From Pomacea canaliculata (Eukaryota; Mollusca; Gastropoda; Architaenioglossa; Ampullariidae): a stretch of DNA of 64,000 nt. The position numbers and the translations under genes are program-made. How positions within the stretch are numbered: the stretch's first letter is position 1; every line of letters starts with the position of its first letter. Shown piece after piece: positions 25,895 through 38,619 of this stretch. The notes below the pieces were generated by a model. That model ran no database searches. It saw only the letters and a program-made list of their open reading frames with translations, and was not told the DNA's origin. The DNA is taken from contig NC_037599.1 of the NCBI RefSeq assembly GCF_003073045.1, forward strand, positions 16,780,055-16,844,054. Reading direction: 5' to 3'.

Positions 25895-28365
25895 CGTACG
25901 CAGCAATGGCGGCAGCAGGTCAGGCCGGTGGATAGCATCCGGGTTATCTCTGTCCCCGAGCTTATTCACGAGAAAACGAAAATGAATGCAAGGTCTCGCG
26001 AGAGATAGAGAAGACGGGCCGTGACCATTCTATATCTCCCTCCGGGCTTCTGTTTCTCCTCCTTTTGTTTCCTCCTACCCTCTTACAAAAGTTTCTCCAT
26101 CCCACCCCAACAAGCCCCCTTTCTACTCTTTCTTTAATGTCAGTTTTGCTCTGTTTGCAGATGTGTTCGTAAGCGTTTCTGTGACTATTAGCAGACAGGT
26201 AAATATTACCTTGTACGGAGATTGTTACAAATTGTGAAATTGTGTATCGCCGTCTGTCTTTCTGCGAATCATGTTGTATATTAACAGATTGAATTTTGTT
26301 TTGACTCATTTTCTCAGTTATCACAGTTCATACAGCTTTTTGTCTCTATTTTCTTTGACCTGAGCATTGGAATATTCAAGGTGTGCTAAATGTTTGTAGC
26401 GACTTTGGTAACTTTATACGTTTGCAGCTGTAAGATTAAAGGAAGATAAAAAAAAACAGATGGAATTTGAATAGATATTTTTTTTACCTTTACTTCTGCG
26501 CTTTATTCTTCTTCTCAATCTCTCTACCTCTGTGTGTGTGCGCGCGCGATACCATGACAGCAAAGGCACTGTTTGTCACGCCAGTCTTCTTCACTCAGCT
26601 CTTCCTGATGGTGTGCAGAGGCTCCATTGTATGGCACAATCCCTATGGTTATGATGCCAGTCCATAGACCTCACATTCAGGAAACAGAAATGTTGACACG
26701 TCAACAACAAACATGGCGGCCTCTATGTGCCTCCCTAGACCTGTGCTTTAGATGCGATAAACGTCTGTTTTTCAGGCCGAAATGTTTGAGTGGATATGAT
26801 TGAGAACCCTTTCTTTTCCATCTTCCTTTTAAAAATAAACAACCCCAGACTATAAAGTACATGGCAACCAAAGGTGGGGACGGTATTTCCTTCTCGATCA
26901 AAATTAGAAAGCTGGAGGACAGCATCCTTCGTGTGAAGTGCTGACTTTGGTTACCCCAAACTATTTCTGTTTGCGCAACATTTTCAAATCGAAAATGACA
27001 TCCGGTTCTCAATTTTACTCGACCTTTGGATTGTCGTCCTTGTCACGTCGTGTTTTCGAAAGATAACAGTGTCCTCGACGATATGCTCGCACTTTAACAG
27101 ACAGACTGCAGATGAAGGTTGTCTTCCAGTCCTAGGGGAATTTTTGTAATAGCAAATTTCTTATTCCTGCTCAGAGTTTCTCTATGCACTTAGTTCATAA
27201 TTTCCGTGATGTCATCTATATCATCGTCGTCGTCATCATCATATTAGTCTCCTGCGCTCACCTGCCCGTCAGCTCACCTCTCAATGCCAGTCCCTCTAAG
27301 TGCTGTCTACCCTCGCTACCCTGTCATCTCATGCTAATTGCCTCTTGGACACAAAAACTAGTAAGAGTATAAACACACGACTTTATATAAATATTTTTCC
27401 TGTCATGTAAACATTTCTTGGGATGTCTTTGGACGGGAGACAATTCCGAAATATACCAAGAATGTAAGGATAGACATTTTCCTTTTACTGTCATTAAAAA
27501 ATCTACGTTCTTATGTGTGTTTTATAAAGACACATCTAAGTAAATACTGCAGGCAAAGAGAGACAGAGAGGTAGAAAGAAGCTATAGTACAGATGCGGTG
27601 CAAGAGCACGTAAACAAACAAGTTAGACTGACATACGTTCGCAGAAAATATCGTTTCCCCAAACGTTGCTATCCTCCCCACTTGTAAAACACCCACTTAC
27701 TTAATATAAATGCGCTTAAATTCGAGTCAACAAGATTGTTTTGTAATCTGCTTGCACACGTGCAGAACTCTATGATGAACGTGGGTGTGCACGCCCAGGA
27801 CCATTAATGACAAATGTACTCAAGTGAATGCAGAGAAAGACAAGCAGACAAACAGATGTTTAAAAATAAAGTCGATCAATCCTACAAATAAACTTTTGGA
27901 CTACTTTTCGCGTGAGTGAATCTCAAACCATCACTGTCAGCAAACATTATATTTTATGTGTGTTTGTATGTCGGGACAACCTGCTTGGAAGCGTACTCAA
28001 TCATTACGATACACACGAGAGTGCTGAGAGGCCAACAAACATCACTAACTCAATAAACTGAAGCTTAAAAGCGCCGCACACTACTTCTAACGGGCCGCGC
28101 GCACGGGATGAAGATGAGTATCACGTGACCACGCGCGTGCACGATGGCAGACTACCACGCAGCCAGCAAGACCTCCGCTAGATGTCGTTGCTTCAATAAT
28201 AATTATCATAATTATCATGACTAAGAGAAATTCTATAGCGTTTCTCCTGATTTGGACTCAGATCGGTTTGTGGAAGCAAATGAAATGTTTAACCCTTTTC
28301 GTATGAACAAAACGATGATCTGATAAAATATGAAGAATTTGTTGATGAAAGTACAAAGTAACCGG
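25895..28365. other. Spacer between the two channel genes
   Basis: No further gene seen in about 2.5 kb. It includes the presumed 3' UTR of gene A (AATAAA at about 26831) and a GC-richer, CpG-containing patch around 28080-28160, just before gene B, that may be promoter-associated. Confidence 0.4.
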
Positions 28366-31300
28366 ATGTCCAGGACACACGGTGCCAGAGCACTTCTCTG
28401 TGTGGGTCTCCTGTTACTTACAGCGTGTCTCGCAGACTCTGGGAAAACCAGATGCCCGACAGTCAAGCAGACAATGTTTGAAAACGAGGCTGTGGTGCGT
28501 CACGTGTTGAAGGACTACGAAAAGCTGAGCCCTCCGGTCGCCGCGGGGGACAGAGTAGAAGTGGGCATGCGCGCTGGACTCATTTCCGTTGACGGCCTGA
28601 AAGAGCACGATGAACAGTTCAGCTTCACTGCCTGGATGACTTTCACCTGGCGTGACCCCAGGCTGACCTGGTCTCTGGTGGGGACATCTGATCCTGCGAC
28701 TGCTTCCGACAACAACAGCATCGACAGCACCGACAACAGCAGCAGCGGTGGCGACAAACCTGCCTCCGGAGCCCAGCAGTCGATGTTTAGTTTTGAAGCA
28801 AACAGTTCTGGATCTGAAAGGTTTAATTCGAACACGGCAGGCGGCTGTGGCTGCCAGTCCAATGATGACGTCACCAGTTCGGCTTTCGTCACGTGTCAAA
28901 GGTTATTCTACCTCGCAAAAAGGTCTGGAACCCCAGCGTCCTCGTTTCAAACGCCGTCACGGGATTCGAATCGCTGAGTGAATCCCAGTTTGAAGGTCAG
29001 TCTAGGTAACTTCTTAACGGCCATGAAACATTAAGTTCTTTAGTAGGTCAGAAGGAAGTCTTTTGTTTCTCCCATCTACATCTTTTCAAATGATGCAACT
29101 GAGAATGAAAACAACAAAGTAAATACGGAGGGACGTGTTTCTCAGATACTGTTCTGCTCACTTTAATACTAACCCTTCAAAAACGGAGAAGTAAACCGTT
29201 GAATGGTGTTAATCTTCATAATTCTAATGCTTCTTTCTGGAGGCAATTGCTAATATTTTCCTGTGTTCATTTTTTTTATCTCTAAAAGGAAAAGTCTCTG
29301 AATCTTTTTCTCGTAGTTTTTTGGTTTGTTGTGTTTTGTTTTTGTTTTCTTTTTTCGCTGAACCTTTCTTTTTTATACTAATATTACAAATATACAGTTC
29401 AATTGGTGCTGCTATTATTGTCGCTTTTACTCTAATATCAACAATTTTACTGATAGGAAGACAGATCTAAGGGCAGTTTTAACAGCAGCAATGGCAACAA
29501 CAACAACAACAACAAACAAAACATATTATAAAAGGGTAAACTGATGAGAACTTTAAAGCTCTACTGTTTATTGTCGGACGAACTAAGTTTCAACCATCTC
29601 CTCGTTTGATTCTCTCTCTCACCTGTTGGCAGGTCAGGTGGTTGTGGATCTCAACGGCAGCGTCACGTGGATCATCGGAGACCGCTTTGACGTTCAGTGC
29701 CACGTCAACACCCACAAGTTCCCTTTCGACGAGCAGGTCTGCTTCGCGGAGTTCACCACAGACACTGTGTTGTTTAAACAAACTGTCTTTAGGTTGGACA
29801 ACATGTCCGTGGATATCAGCGCGTTTAGACCCAACCCGCAGGTGATAATTAGTAAACATTTCTTTGTCCTGTGCTTTTTGAAATTAAACCCGTTTTGTAA
29901 ATTAAATATTACTTTAGAAATTAAAAGAAGTTTCTGCCTTTACAATTTAAAGTGGTGGACATTAATTAAGCTTTATAACTTGCTTTTAACTGTGAATTTT
30001 CTTCTGAACTACTCCGGTATTTGGACGATTAGAAAGACAATTCGTGAAGCAGAAATGTCCTGCGTATTGAAAGGGTCTGCAGCATTGTAGCCATCAGTCA
30101 TATAATTAATTGGTCTAATTTCATAATTTGCATTATACAGTTCGTTTTGCTGAGGGCAGACCTCACCGAGGGAGACTTCTTTGCCTCCTGGCCGGGGGTG
30201 CGGCTGCAGATGGTGTTGTCGCGGCGGTGGATACAGTATGTGCTGGAGGGACTTCTGCCCGTCTTCCTTATCTCCTTCCTCAACACCACCGCCTTCCTCC
30301 TCCCTCCTGAGTGCGGGGAGAGGGTGAGGAATCGGCAATTGGATTGTTTCTGCTTAAAATTTCATATTTGAAAAGAACTGTCTCACACACTATTTGCCAC
30401 CAGACTTGTTAACGTGGAAGCGATTCATAGCGACTATGTCATTCAAGCCCAACGTGCGCTTTGTCTTGCGCCTCCCTTTGATGAACCTTCTGTAGTCTGA
30501 TTATGTCTCTGTTGCGAATACCACAAATCGTTGTCAAACTAGCCAATGGAAAAATTTCACTTTAAAAACTATGGAGAAACAATAGAAACTATTGTATTGC
30601 GCTATCAACCTCTTCATGATCACCATCGTCATGATCCTCATTACTGACATCGTTGTTATAACTTTCAGATGTCCTTTTCCGTAACGCTGCTGCTGTCCTA
30701 CATCGTCTTCATGTCGTCCATCTCCAGCACCTTGCCGCCCAACTCCCTGACGGTGTGTCTGTACTCACTGTACCTGGCCGCCCTCATGCTGCTGTCCACG
30801 CTGTGCGCCTCCGTCAACGTCGCCATCATCGCCGCCTACCACAGCCACACACCTGCTCCCCCAGTCTTGGGCCACAAACACCCAGGGGAGGGGAAAGAGT
30901 GTAGAAGGGGGTGCACAGAGGAAGGGTCACAGGTATAGTGATGTGTGGCTCGGTGTAATGCGCTTGTCATGCCATACTGGAAATTATAAATCATAAACAA
31001 TGAAATAATAAAGTTGTGTAAATTTTAATAATATTCATTGTAAATTAATTATAATACATTATGTAATTTCTTAACATTTTATTTACAAAATAGCCAATCG
31101 CTCTCTGCTGTTTTAACAGGCCAGTTACGGATTGACCATGGCATCATCTGACAGCATCCCACTCTCCAGTCCTCCTGCTCGTAGAAATTCCTTCGATTCC
31201 ATCAGCCTGCTGCCTTTCCAGATGACCCCTTCGGTTAGCTCAAGGGTCAAGGACATGTCGATAGACGAGGATCTGCCCTGCCCTTGCCGATGTCCTCGAA

Positions 31301-31473
31301 AACTGCGCAGTCCACCTGAGTCTCCTTCAGCCCTGGGAGGAAGCGGAAGTCGTCAAGGGAAAAGAATTCTGTGGGGCAAAACTCTAGAGAGGTGGAACAA
31401 ACTCGCCTTTTATTTTACGTTTGGGGCCACACTGTTCACACATGTCTTCTTCGCCATTTTGCTTGTTCTGTAA
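28366..31473 (+). CDS. Cys-loop ligand-gated channel, paralogue B
   Basis: Tandem paralogue of the gene at 23427-25894. Exons are 28366-28995, 29633-29841, 30141-30323, 30669-30932 and 31120-31473. Exons 2 and 3 are exactly as long as in A (209 and 183), and the last is 354. A signal peptide (RALLCVGLLLLTACLA) precedes loop D (FTWRDPRLTW), loop A (VWNPSVLVSNAVTGF), the Cys-loop CHVNTHKFPFDEQVC, M1 (YVLEGLLPVFLISFLNT), M2 starting GERMSFSVTLLLSYI, M3, a Ser/Pro-rich loop and M4 (FYFTFGATLFTHVFFAILL). Loop C lacks the cysteine pair. A roughly 60-residue Ser/Asn/Gly-rich insertion separates loop D from loop A. One frame break lies in exon 1 between about 28870 and 28910; the exon length (630) is one base short of the phase expected at the GAAG-GTCAGT donor. 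Confidence 0.86.
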
Positions 31474-31614
31474 AGTCTAGTGTGGTGCAGGGTTTTTTTT
31501 CTTATGACTTTTTAAAGCTCAGTGCAAGTTACTGGATGAATCGCCCCTGTCCCTCTGTTCCCAAAACACTCCTACAAACATTAGCATCACAGGTCAAGGG
31601 TCTTCCGTTGAATT

Positions 31615-31672
31615 TAGAAGCCAAAGTGCTTCCACCTGAAGGCGATTTTGCACTGTGTCTCTCGGACCTTCT
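31615..31672 (-). repeat. SINE body fragment (minus)
   Basis: On the plus strand it reads AAGTGCTTCCACCTGAAGGC followed by GATTTTGCACTGTG, the complement of the conserved body motif seen at 16190-16315 and in the same orientation as the copy near 3380. Confidence 0.5.
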
Positions 31673-32402
31673 AACCCTGACTGTGTGTGTGTGTGAGCAC
31701 GCGCGTCCCATGTACCTCTTTGCCTGACATAGAAATCATAGCTCTCCAAAATACTCAGGTCAAAAGGACAGGCGACCTAAGGCGGGGATATAAGTTCGTG
31801 GTTAGGGTTAATTTCACGCTACAAGGTATACAGATGAAGAATAATTTTATGAGATTGTTCTTTTTGAAAAAAGATGATAATTAAATGTGTGGTTATGTCA
31901 GAATACTTTCAACTGCTATATAAAGCGGAAATATTTGCACAATGGCAATAATTAGATTATCGGCTGTCTCTCCGATTCATCGTTTACAGTTCAGGCAATG
32001 ACTGGGATATTCATTAGTAGCCTGTCAATGTTAGCTCAGATTTTAAAGGCTAAATAAATCATCATTAATACATATACTTTGCTTTTTCCCCCTGGTATGC
32101 TGCAATGAAAATTGTTTGTTGTTGGTGTTGTTAGCGGTGTTGCTGGCGGTGATGGTGGAGGTAGTTGTGGTACATCTAGTTTTTTTCATCCCGAAAAGCT
32201 GACCGCTATGGGAACATAACAAGTAAAAATAAATAAAATTAAACTCTGTCAGGCGCAGCCTCCTTTCTCCACTCCTTGTGGAGGATTGCAGCTGCACGTG
32301 TATTACAGTTATCTGTGTGTCATCAGCTGCTCACCTCGTTATTTTAAGCTTGGAGATAAATAATACGTATGATAAATCGTTACCTAACCTACATGACCAT
32401 TT

Positions 32403-32576
32403 TGTGTAGGATCCACTGAGGATGAAACCCACATTTTGTTTCACTGCCCACCGTACAATAATATTCGCCCTAGCTTCCTTCAAAATGTTCCACCAAACAA
32501 CAAAAGCAAAGACCTTATTGAAACTTATCAAGCACTCACTCGAAGCTGCCCAGACACGCAACTGTCGCACGTTTAG
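32403..32576 (+). mobile_element. LINE ORF2 C-terminal remnant
   Basis: The frame reads CVGSTEDETHILFHCPPY-N-IR and stops at 32574-32576. The spacing C-x5-ED-E-x-H-x-L-x2-CP-x-Y-x4-R is the C-terminal cysteine/histidine motif found at the end of many animal LINE polyproteins. About 57 codons are left; nothing upstream is recognisable, so it is a truncated copy. Confidence 0.65.
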
Positions 32577-33150
32577 TCGATTGGTGAACACTTTACACAT
32601 TTTTTTTTCACCTTTACATCGTGTGGTACTTATAGTAGGTTCATCTGATATCATTCATCCCTTGCACCCACCTTGACATGTGAAGATATGATTGCTGAGC
32701 TAAGGCTGGATTTGTGCTAAGTAAACGTACCACCAAAGCATCTCACATTTACTCTAGCATCCTAAATAGTGGATTATGATTCAGGCTTGCTCCTCACAAG
32801 GTAATAATCCCCTTGGGGTTTAATTACTTCTTTTTTGTTTCACTCCCAGTTCCCACGATCGTGAGATCTGGTCCATCCACAGCTAAAGAGTATCAAGCAA
32901 ACAGAAAACCATGCGAAGTCAGTTACAGTAAATAGATGAGTTTTATTTAAACCTTTCAATTTTATCTCTCTCGATTTTGAAAACACCTCAATGTACGTCT
33001 CCCACGTGCTGGAGAAGCATTGCCGCACAGATGTTCTGGTCGATCCGCTATCAAATTAAAAGTGACTCGATCTGTCCACCATGATCGCAAATGTTACTAA
33101 TATCGTAACACACTAAAGTCGGTCAAAGAACCATGAAGCTATGACATCTA

Positions 33151-33378
33151 ATGAATACCACTAAAACTTTATTGTGCGTGTCTGATGCCGACCTGAATGC
33201 ATGGTACAACATGACGGTTAAGAAGCAGCACTTTTGGGAGGCAATAAGATCAAAAGGCGTTTCATTAATGACACACAACTCTACATTTTACTCCAGGCTA
33301 CTCAACGGGATCGTGCCCGATACTTCTTGGTATCTCGATCACGTCCCATCGAAATATTTGCGCCAAGATGCTTCGTGA
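33151..33378 (+). CDS. Unrecognised 75-codon ORF
   Basis: An ATG-initiated frame with a non-repetitive, plausible composition (for example NAWYNMTVKKQHFWEAIRSK, then VPDTSWYLDHVPSKYL). I recognise no family. It could be an exon remnant of a larger protein: no splice partners, signal peptide or poly(A) signal support a full gene. It lies between the LINE remnant and the AKAP7-like gene. Confidence 0.2.
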   Translation: MNTTKTLLCVSDADLNAWYNMTVKKQHFWEAIRSKGVSLMTHNSTFYSRLLNGIVPDTSWYLDHVPSKYLRQDAS

Positions 33379-34058
33379 AATAGTCTAAATAGAATCACTG
33401 AATAAATAATTCGGGTGGTTGGGGCCTACATTTAAGAATGTTTAATGCTGACGTTTGAGATCTTAGTCACTAGTTTGACTAAGTGACTGTTGGTACTTTG
33501 CGACCTTTCGTTACTTTAGGTCTCAGTCAGAAGTGTTTTACTATTTTGCACTCTGAAAAATTAAAAAGAAAAAAAACTTTTCCTCTATATCACTAGTCAA
33601 AGTGTGAAGAACCTTAACTCTTTGGTTGCCGTTTGTTGTGTGTAGCAGTAGTCTCCCTTTACAACATGGAGTTGTTTACGGAGTTTATGATGCCATTTAA
33701 GTTTGAGATCTCCTTCAGCTCATTCTGTTTCTTAGATATTCCTCATTCAACATTCGTAAGATTTTAATAGAGCCATTACATGTTTATGCAATCTTTTTAA
33801 TTTATCTCGCAAGATACTTTGACCTACAGAGCTTCATGCGATCGCCATATCGAGTTATCAAAAAAGGCCAAAGAATGTTTTTTTCAAAATCGCGCCCACC
33901 TTAAGCGTGAGGTGAGGTGGCAGGTGTTCTGGAAGAAAGCTATGTGCCTTGGTGTATTTCGACCTCGTTTTCTAAGACTGTTTGGAAATCAAGGTGTTGC
34001 ATATAAATTACACGCTGCGAAAGACATTCTACATACCAATTATGCGATCGCCGTGATA

Positions 34059-37000
34059 ATGGCGAAGCAAGGTCTAGGCGAAATTAAGGGCACGCATTTG
34101 CAACAGTTACCACAGCCTGCTGCTCACACAGTGACAGAATATGGTGATAGTTCTGCGTCGGATGTGAAACCAAAAGTAGGTCTTCCTGGGTTTTTATTGA
34201 AACAGATGGGCGGTTCACCCAAACCTAAATTCGATGACTTCGTTTCTGGGACTGGGAGAATAGGGGTTACATGTACTGACCTAAAAAATCCTGCAGAAGA
34301 GACCTGTTTAAAGAGTTCAAAAAAGCAAGCACCCGAAGAAGCATCAAATACACATGAGTACAGTGTTTGTGGTCTTTTAATGGGATATGAGCCAAAAGTT
34401 GGGTTAACAGGTGTTGTACTGACTGATGACAAAAGGGACTATGCTCAACAAGACATGGCTGTGGGTAGGTTTAATAATGAGCATGATGGAGACGACCAAA
34501 AACTAGTATTGGCAACAGAATTGGACTCTGGCCATGAGAGTGTACAAGTCACACAGGATGGACAAAATGCCCAGTCTATAATGATGAATGCATGCAAAAC
34601 CCAGCAGTCACAAGAAGTAATGCAATCACAATCAAAACAGACAGTGTTGCCTGCAAGTCTTCTTGCTCAGGTTACCAGTGTCATTAAGCTAGTATTTCAG
34701 TCTACACCACTGAGTTCAGAAGCTGCTGTTGGTTGTGATTCCTTTTCAAAAAGTTCTGAGAATGTAACTTTAGATGTCCCAGCTCCAGTAACTGGATTAT
34801 CTGATGTGCAATTTAATGCTTTGCACAGCAAAAAGACAGAAACCTATTTGACTTCAGATTCCACTTCACTGAGCCAGTGTGCCTGTCACCAGAATCTTTC
34901 TGGAGTATCTTGTGTGCATGGGGATCAGCTAAAAGTTGCAGATGACTCACTTCATGTCGTTAAAAGACTTAAAGCTGATGCTGATCACGGTGACTCAGAT
35001 GCTAATAACGTACTGTCGTTGATGTCAAGTAACAATAAAACTGGACCATCAAAAATGTCTGAAGAAATTTATAAACATGTTGGTGCTGCACAAGGCACTG
35101 CAAATCCAGCAGATATTACTTGTCACAGAAAAAGGAACACAGGCAGCAAATTAGTGAATGATAGTGGGATACAAGAGAGCAAAAAGAAAAAGCATTATGA
35201 GGAAAAAAGAGTAACCAGCTACCAAACAGTCAGTGAAGTTCTCCAGACCCTTCGTGCTGTATCTTGTGGCAAAGATGATGATGGGACAGCACTGGTAAGC
35301 AGCACAAATACAGATGATGCTAAAGCTAAACAGACCATTTCAAAGAATCTTGACGCCACCATAACTGCAATGCCTCTTGAAGTACACCACCAAGATGTAG
35401 GAACCAGCAACAGGAAGAACATTAATCAGACTAAGAAGAAGAATTACAGTAAGAAGAAAAATAAGAAACAGCAGTGTAAGATTAGTAGCTCATCTGGAAC
35501 AGAGGTGGTGTCAGATAATGACGGAAAGGTGACATGGGATGAATTGCCACAATACATCCCAGAATCTGATAGCCGAATGGCCAAGAAAAAAAAGGAAAGC
35601 AAGAACAAGGTGTACGATTTATCAGCTCTTTTCTCAGGTGATTTATGTACATATAAGAAGCATGCAATGTATGTCTGCTAAAGCAATAGAACAGTTTGTA
35701 TTTTTATGCTGTCACCTTATTTTGGGAGAAAATAATTATGCCAGCATACATTTTTGTGGCATGCAATCAAGATCTCTTGAGCAAATGTAACAATTTTCCA
35801 TAACATTTGTGGCTGTTGCAGGAACTTTAGGGCAGACTAGTAAAAAGCCAAGCCCCAACTATTTCCTGGCTATTCAGATCACAAATCCAGAGGTAAAAGG
35901 GGACTTAAATGAATCCTAGAATAATATTTCAAATGCTTGTTAAAAGAGTGCTATCAGAAAAAAGAATTTTCATGCATGGAACTCACCTTTAATTTTTATA
36001 TTTGATCAATATTTATCTGGAGGACTGACCTCTTTGTACCTTCTTTAACCTTCCTTCCAATCCTGTATGATGCAGATCAAAGATGGTCTTAGCAAGGTGT
36101 TGGAGTCTGTAAAGGAAGCAGACAAGAAACTGAAGCCAGCCTTCATTGATATGTCAAGACTCCACATCACATTGATGGTCTTGAACTTGCCTGATGAAGA
36201 TTCTATTGACAGGTAACATACCATAGACTAAACACTGTGTAATACTGCACATGTAAGGTGATAGAAAACCATAAAATTCAGATGTTTCCTCTGTTGAGTA
36301 AATATCATTAACTGTGCCGTAGCTGTAACTGGAAATATTCTCCTAGTGTTGCTGCTATTACTGTACTTGCAAGGATTTTAAAGCGGATTATGCCAGAAAA
36401 ATTGCTTGGTACCTAAGAAAATAATGCTGCACCTTTAATTGCAGCACAAACCTCATGCATGCATGCCTTTATCCTGGGGAGAGCTGCTTCCCATTATTTT
36501 GGACTCAGGACATAGGGTAGGGTTACGTGTTTCATTTGCTGGCTGTTATAATAAATATGTGTGTTTCCGAACAGAACTAAGACAGGACTGGATGAATTTA
36601 AGCAAAAGTTGAATGAAAAGGCAGAAAAGAAAGAAGTGGAGCCTCTCACATTTGATGTAACTGGACTGGGCAACTTTCGGCACCAAGTAGTGTTTGCAAA
36701 AGTGGCAGAAGGACCTTCACTGGAAAGGCTTTTTGAAATAGCAGGTAGGACCACAAGAGTGAAGATATTGATATCCCTGCTTAGGCCTTATTTTTCTTTG
36801 TGACCTGCATGAAATTAAAGACATCAAGATTTTGTGTTTTACAAATGGTTTTTCCCTCTGTACTTATTTTTCTCTTTGTTTCTGTTAAGGATGTCACTAG
36901 CTGTGTTTCATATTTTTGCATTGCTAATCTTTTGTCATATTTTTATATCTTGAAGTGCGACTTTGGCAAAGTTTAGTTGAGTATTTATGTCAAAAAAAAA

Positions 37001-38447
37001 AATTATTCAAGAACTGAGCTAATTGGGTTTAGAACCAAAATTTAGTTGTGCATGTGCGCTTTAAGGCTAATCTTTCTGTTGTTTAGGTAATGCAAAGGTT
37101 TGGTTTTGTTCTTTTGTATGAAAAATTTTCTGTTTACTTGCTACAGACTTTTATGGCACATGCTAATAATTTATATAATTTCATATAATTTCAAAAGGAC
37201 TGGTGCATTCCTCATTGGTTGACAAAGACATTGCAATTCTGAGCGAGTTTAATCCGCATATCACCATCATGAAGATGTCAAAAGGAATAAAAGAGCTGAG
37301 GCGTGAAGGTTAGAAGATTACTTGTAGCATATTGAGGATATGAAGGTTACCAGAGAGAGGTTCCTTATTTGTTTCTGCATTCTGGGGCATTTTGTGGGGG
37401 ATGAGGGGACAGTTGTTTTTGTTTTTTTAAAACCAGTCCAAGCTTAGTATAAGTATTATTCCCTAAGCTCTGAGCGACAAGCTTTTAACTCCCTGTTTTT
37501 AACACATCTGCGCTAAGCCTTCAACAATGATGTACTGCAGGCAGCATCTATGTGCACTGCTACCGCAGTTATGTGCAATCTTTTGTAAATGATGGGCAAA
37601 GGTTCTGAAACTGCTGTCAGAGACTTAACCAACTATTTTTGTATTACTATTATCTTGAGAACTATTTTGAATTATGAAGCTAGAGTTTGGTATTTAAAAA
37701 AATAGCTGTAAATTCTAAATGGTCTTGATTTATGCAGGCTTGCCTATTTCATTACCTATATTTCATTATCTATTTCAGTATGGATTTATGCAATAAGCCT
37801 GCATGCAAGTACAATTTAACTGTGGTAGCTTGTATCGTGAATAATAATTGGTTTGTGTTCTGTTATTGATGTGCATCATGGCTGTTGTTTTTAGCCTGGC
37901 TCTTCCTACATTTTTCACTGTCTTTCACATTAATTTACTACAAGTAAATGGTCAAAAACATTTATACACATTAAAACAGAATATTTAAAAGTTTCCCTTT
38001 TACATAAACTATATTTTGGGAGCTTTCAGTTAGTTAGATATAGATTTTTTAATATAGAGTAAACGTGCAGCAACCATAGAATACTTTCACAGTCTAGGGG
38101 ATGAAAAACTGCATGCAAAGAGATAAACATTTCCATATACAAAAAAAAGAAGAAGAGGTGAAGTACCCTGATATCAGAAATGTACACATTAATGTACATT
38201 ATCAAGACAGCAGCTGCTGTAGAAGTGGTACCATCAAACATATTCATAAGCATAAAATACTTTACACATGATCACAGAAAAGTCTTTTTTTACTGTTTCA
38301 GGCATCAAGAAAATTGAACAAGAACTGTACAAAGACTTCAGTGAGAAACACTTTGGACCTCAGATTGCCATGACAGTTCAGTTGTGTTCTATGAGCAAGC
38401 CAAAGGTAAATGACTACTACCATATCGAATATGAAGTGTCTCTGTGA
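34059..38447 (+). CDS. AKAP7-like 2H phosphoesterase-domain protein
   Basis: Exons are 34059-35637, 35822-35892, 36076-36212, 36575-36744, 37198-37308 and 38302-38447, with phases agreeing (about 737 residues). The C-terminal 210 residues match the AKAP7 NLS/2H domain: KPSPNYFLAIQITNPE, the first catalytic-type motif HITL (SRLHITLMVLNL), FRHQVVFAKVAEGP, the second motif HITI (FNPHITIMKMSK), IKKIEQELYKDF and a YYHIEYEVSL end. Mammalian AKAP7 binds PKA and AMP, and its 2H domain resembles 2',5'-phosphodiesterases. The large first exon is low-complexity with Lys-rich clusters (KKKNYSKKKNKKQ, MAKKKKESKNK) that could be nuclear signals. The mammalian C-terminal RII-binding helix is absent. The start is uncertain: the frame is open back to 33819 without an ATG, and 34059 (strong Kozak) or 33942 are the candidates. 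About 10 residues seem to be missing before exon 5, so a small exon may have been overlooked. AATAAA follows at 38612. Confidence 0.85.
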
Positions 38448-38619
38448 AACTGCTATGTACCTTAGTATCAGCTGTTCTGTACTTAGATGTATCTATGTAA
38501 AGACTGTGTGGTTCTCCATCTCACTTAAAGCTAAATCTCTATGTGTGTGGATAAGAGAATGCAAATCTAGATTTTTAGCACAAGTGCCTCACTATGGCTC
38601 AACATTTACAAAATAAAAG

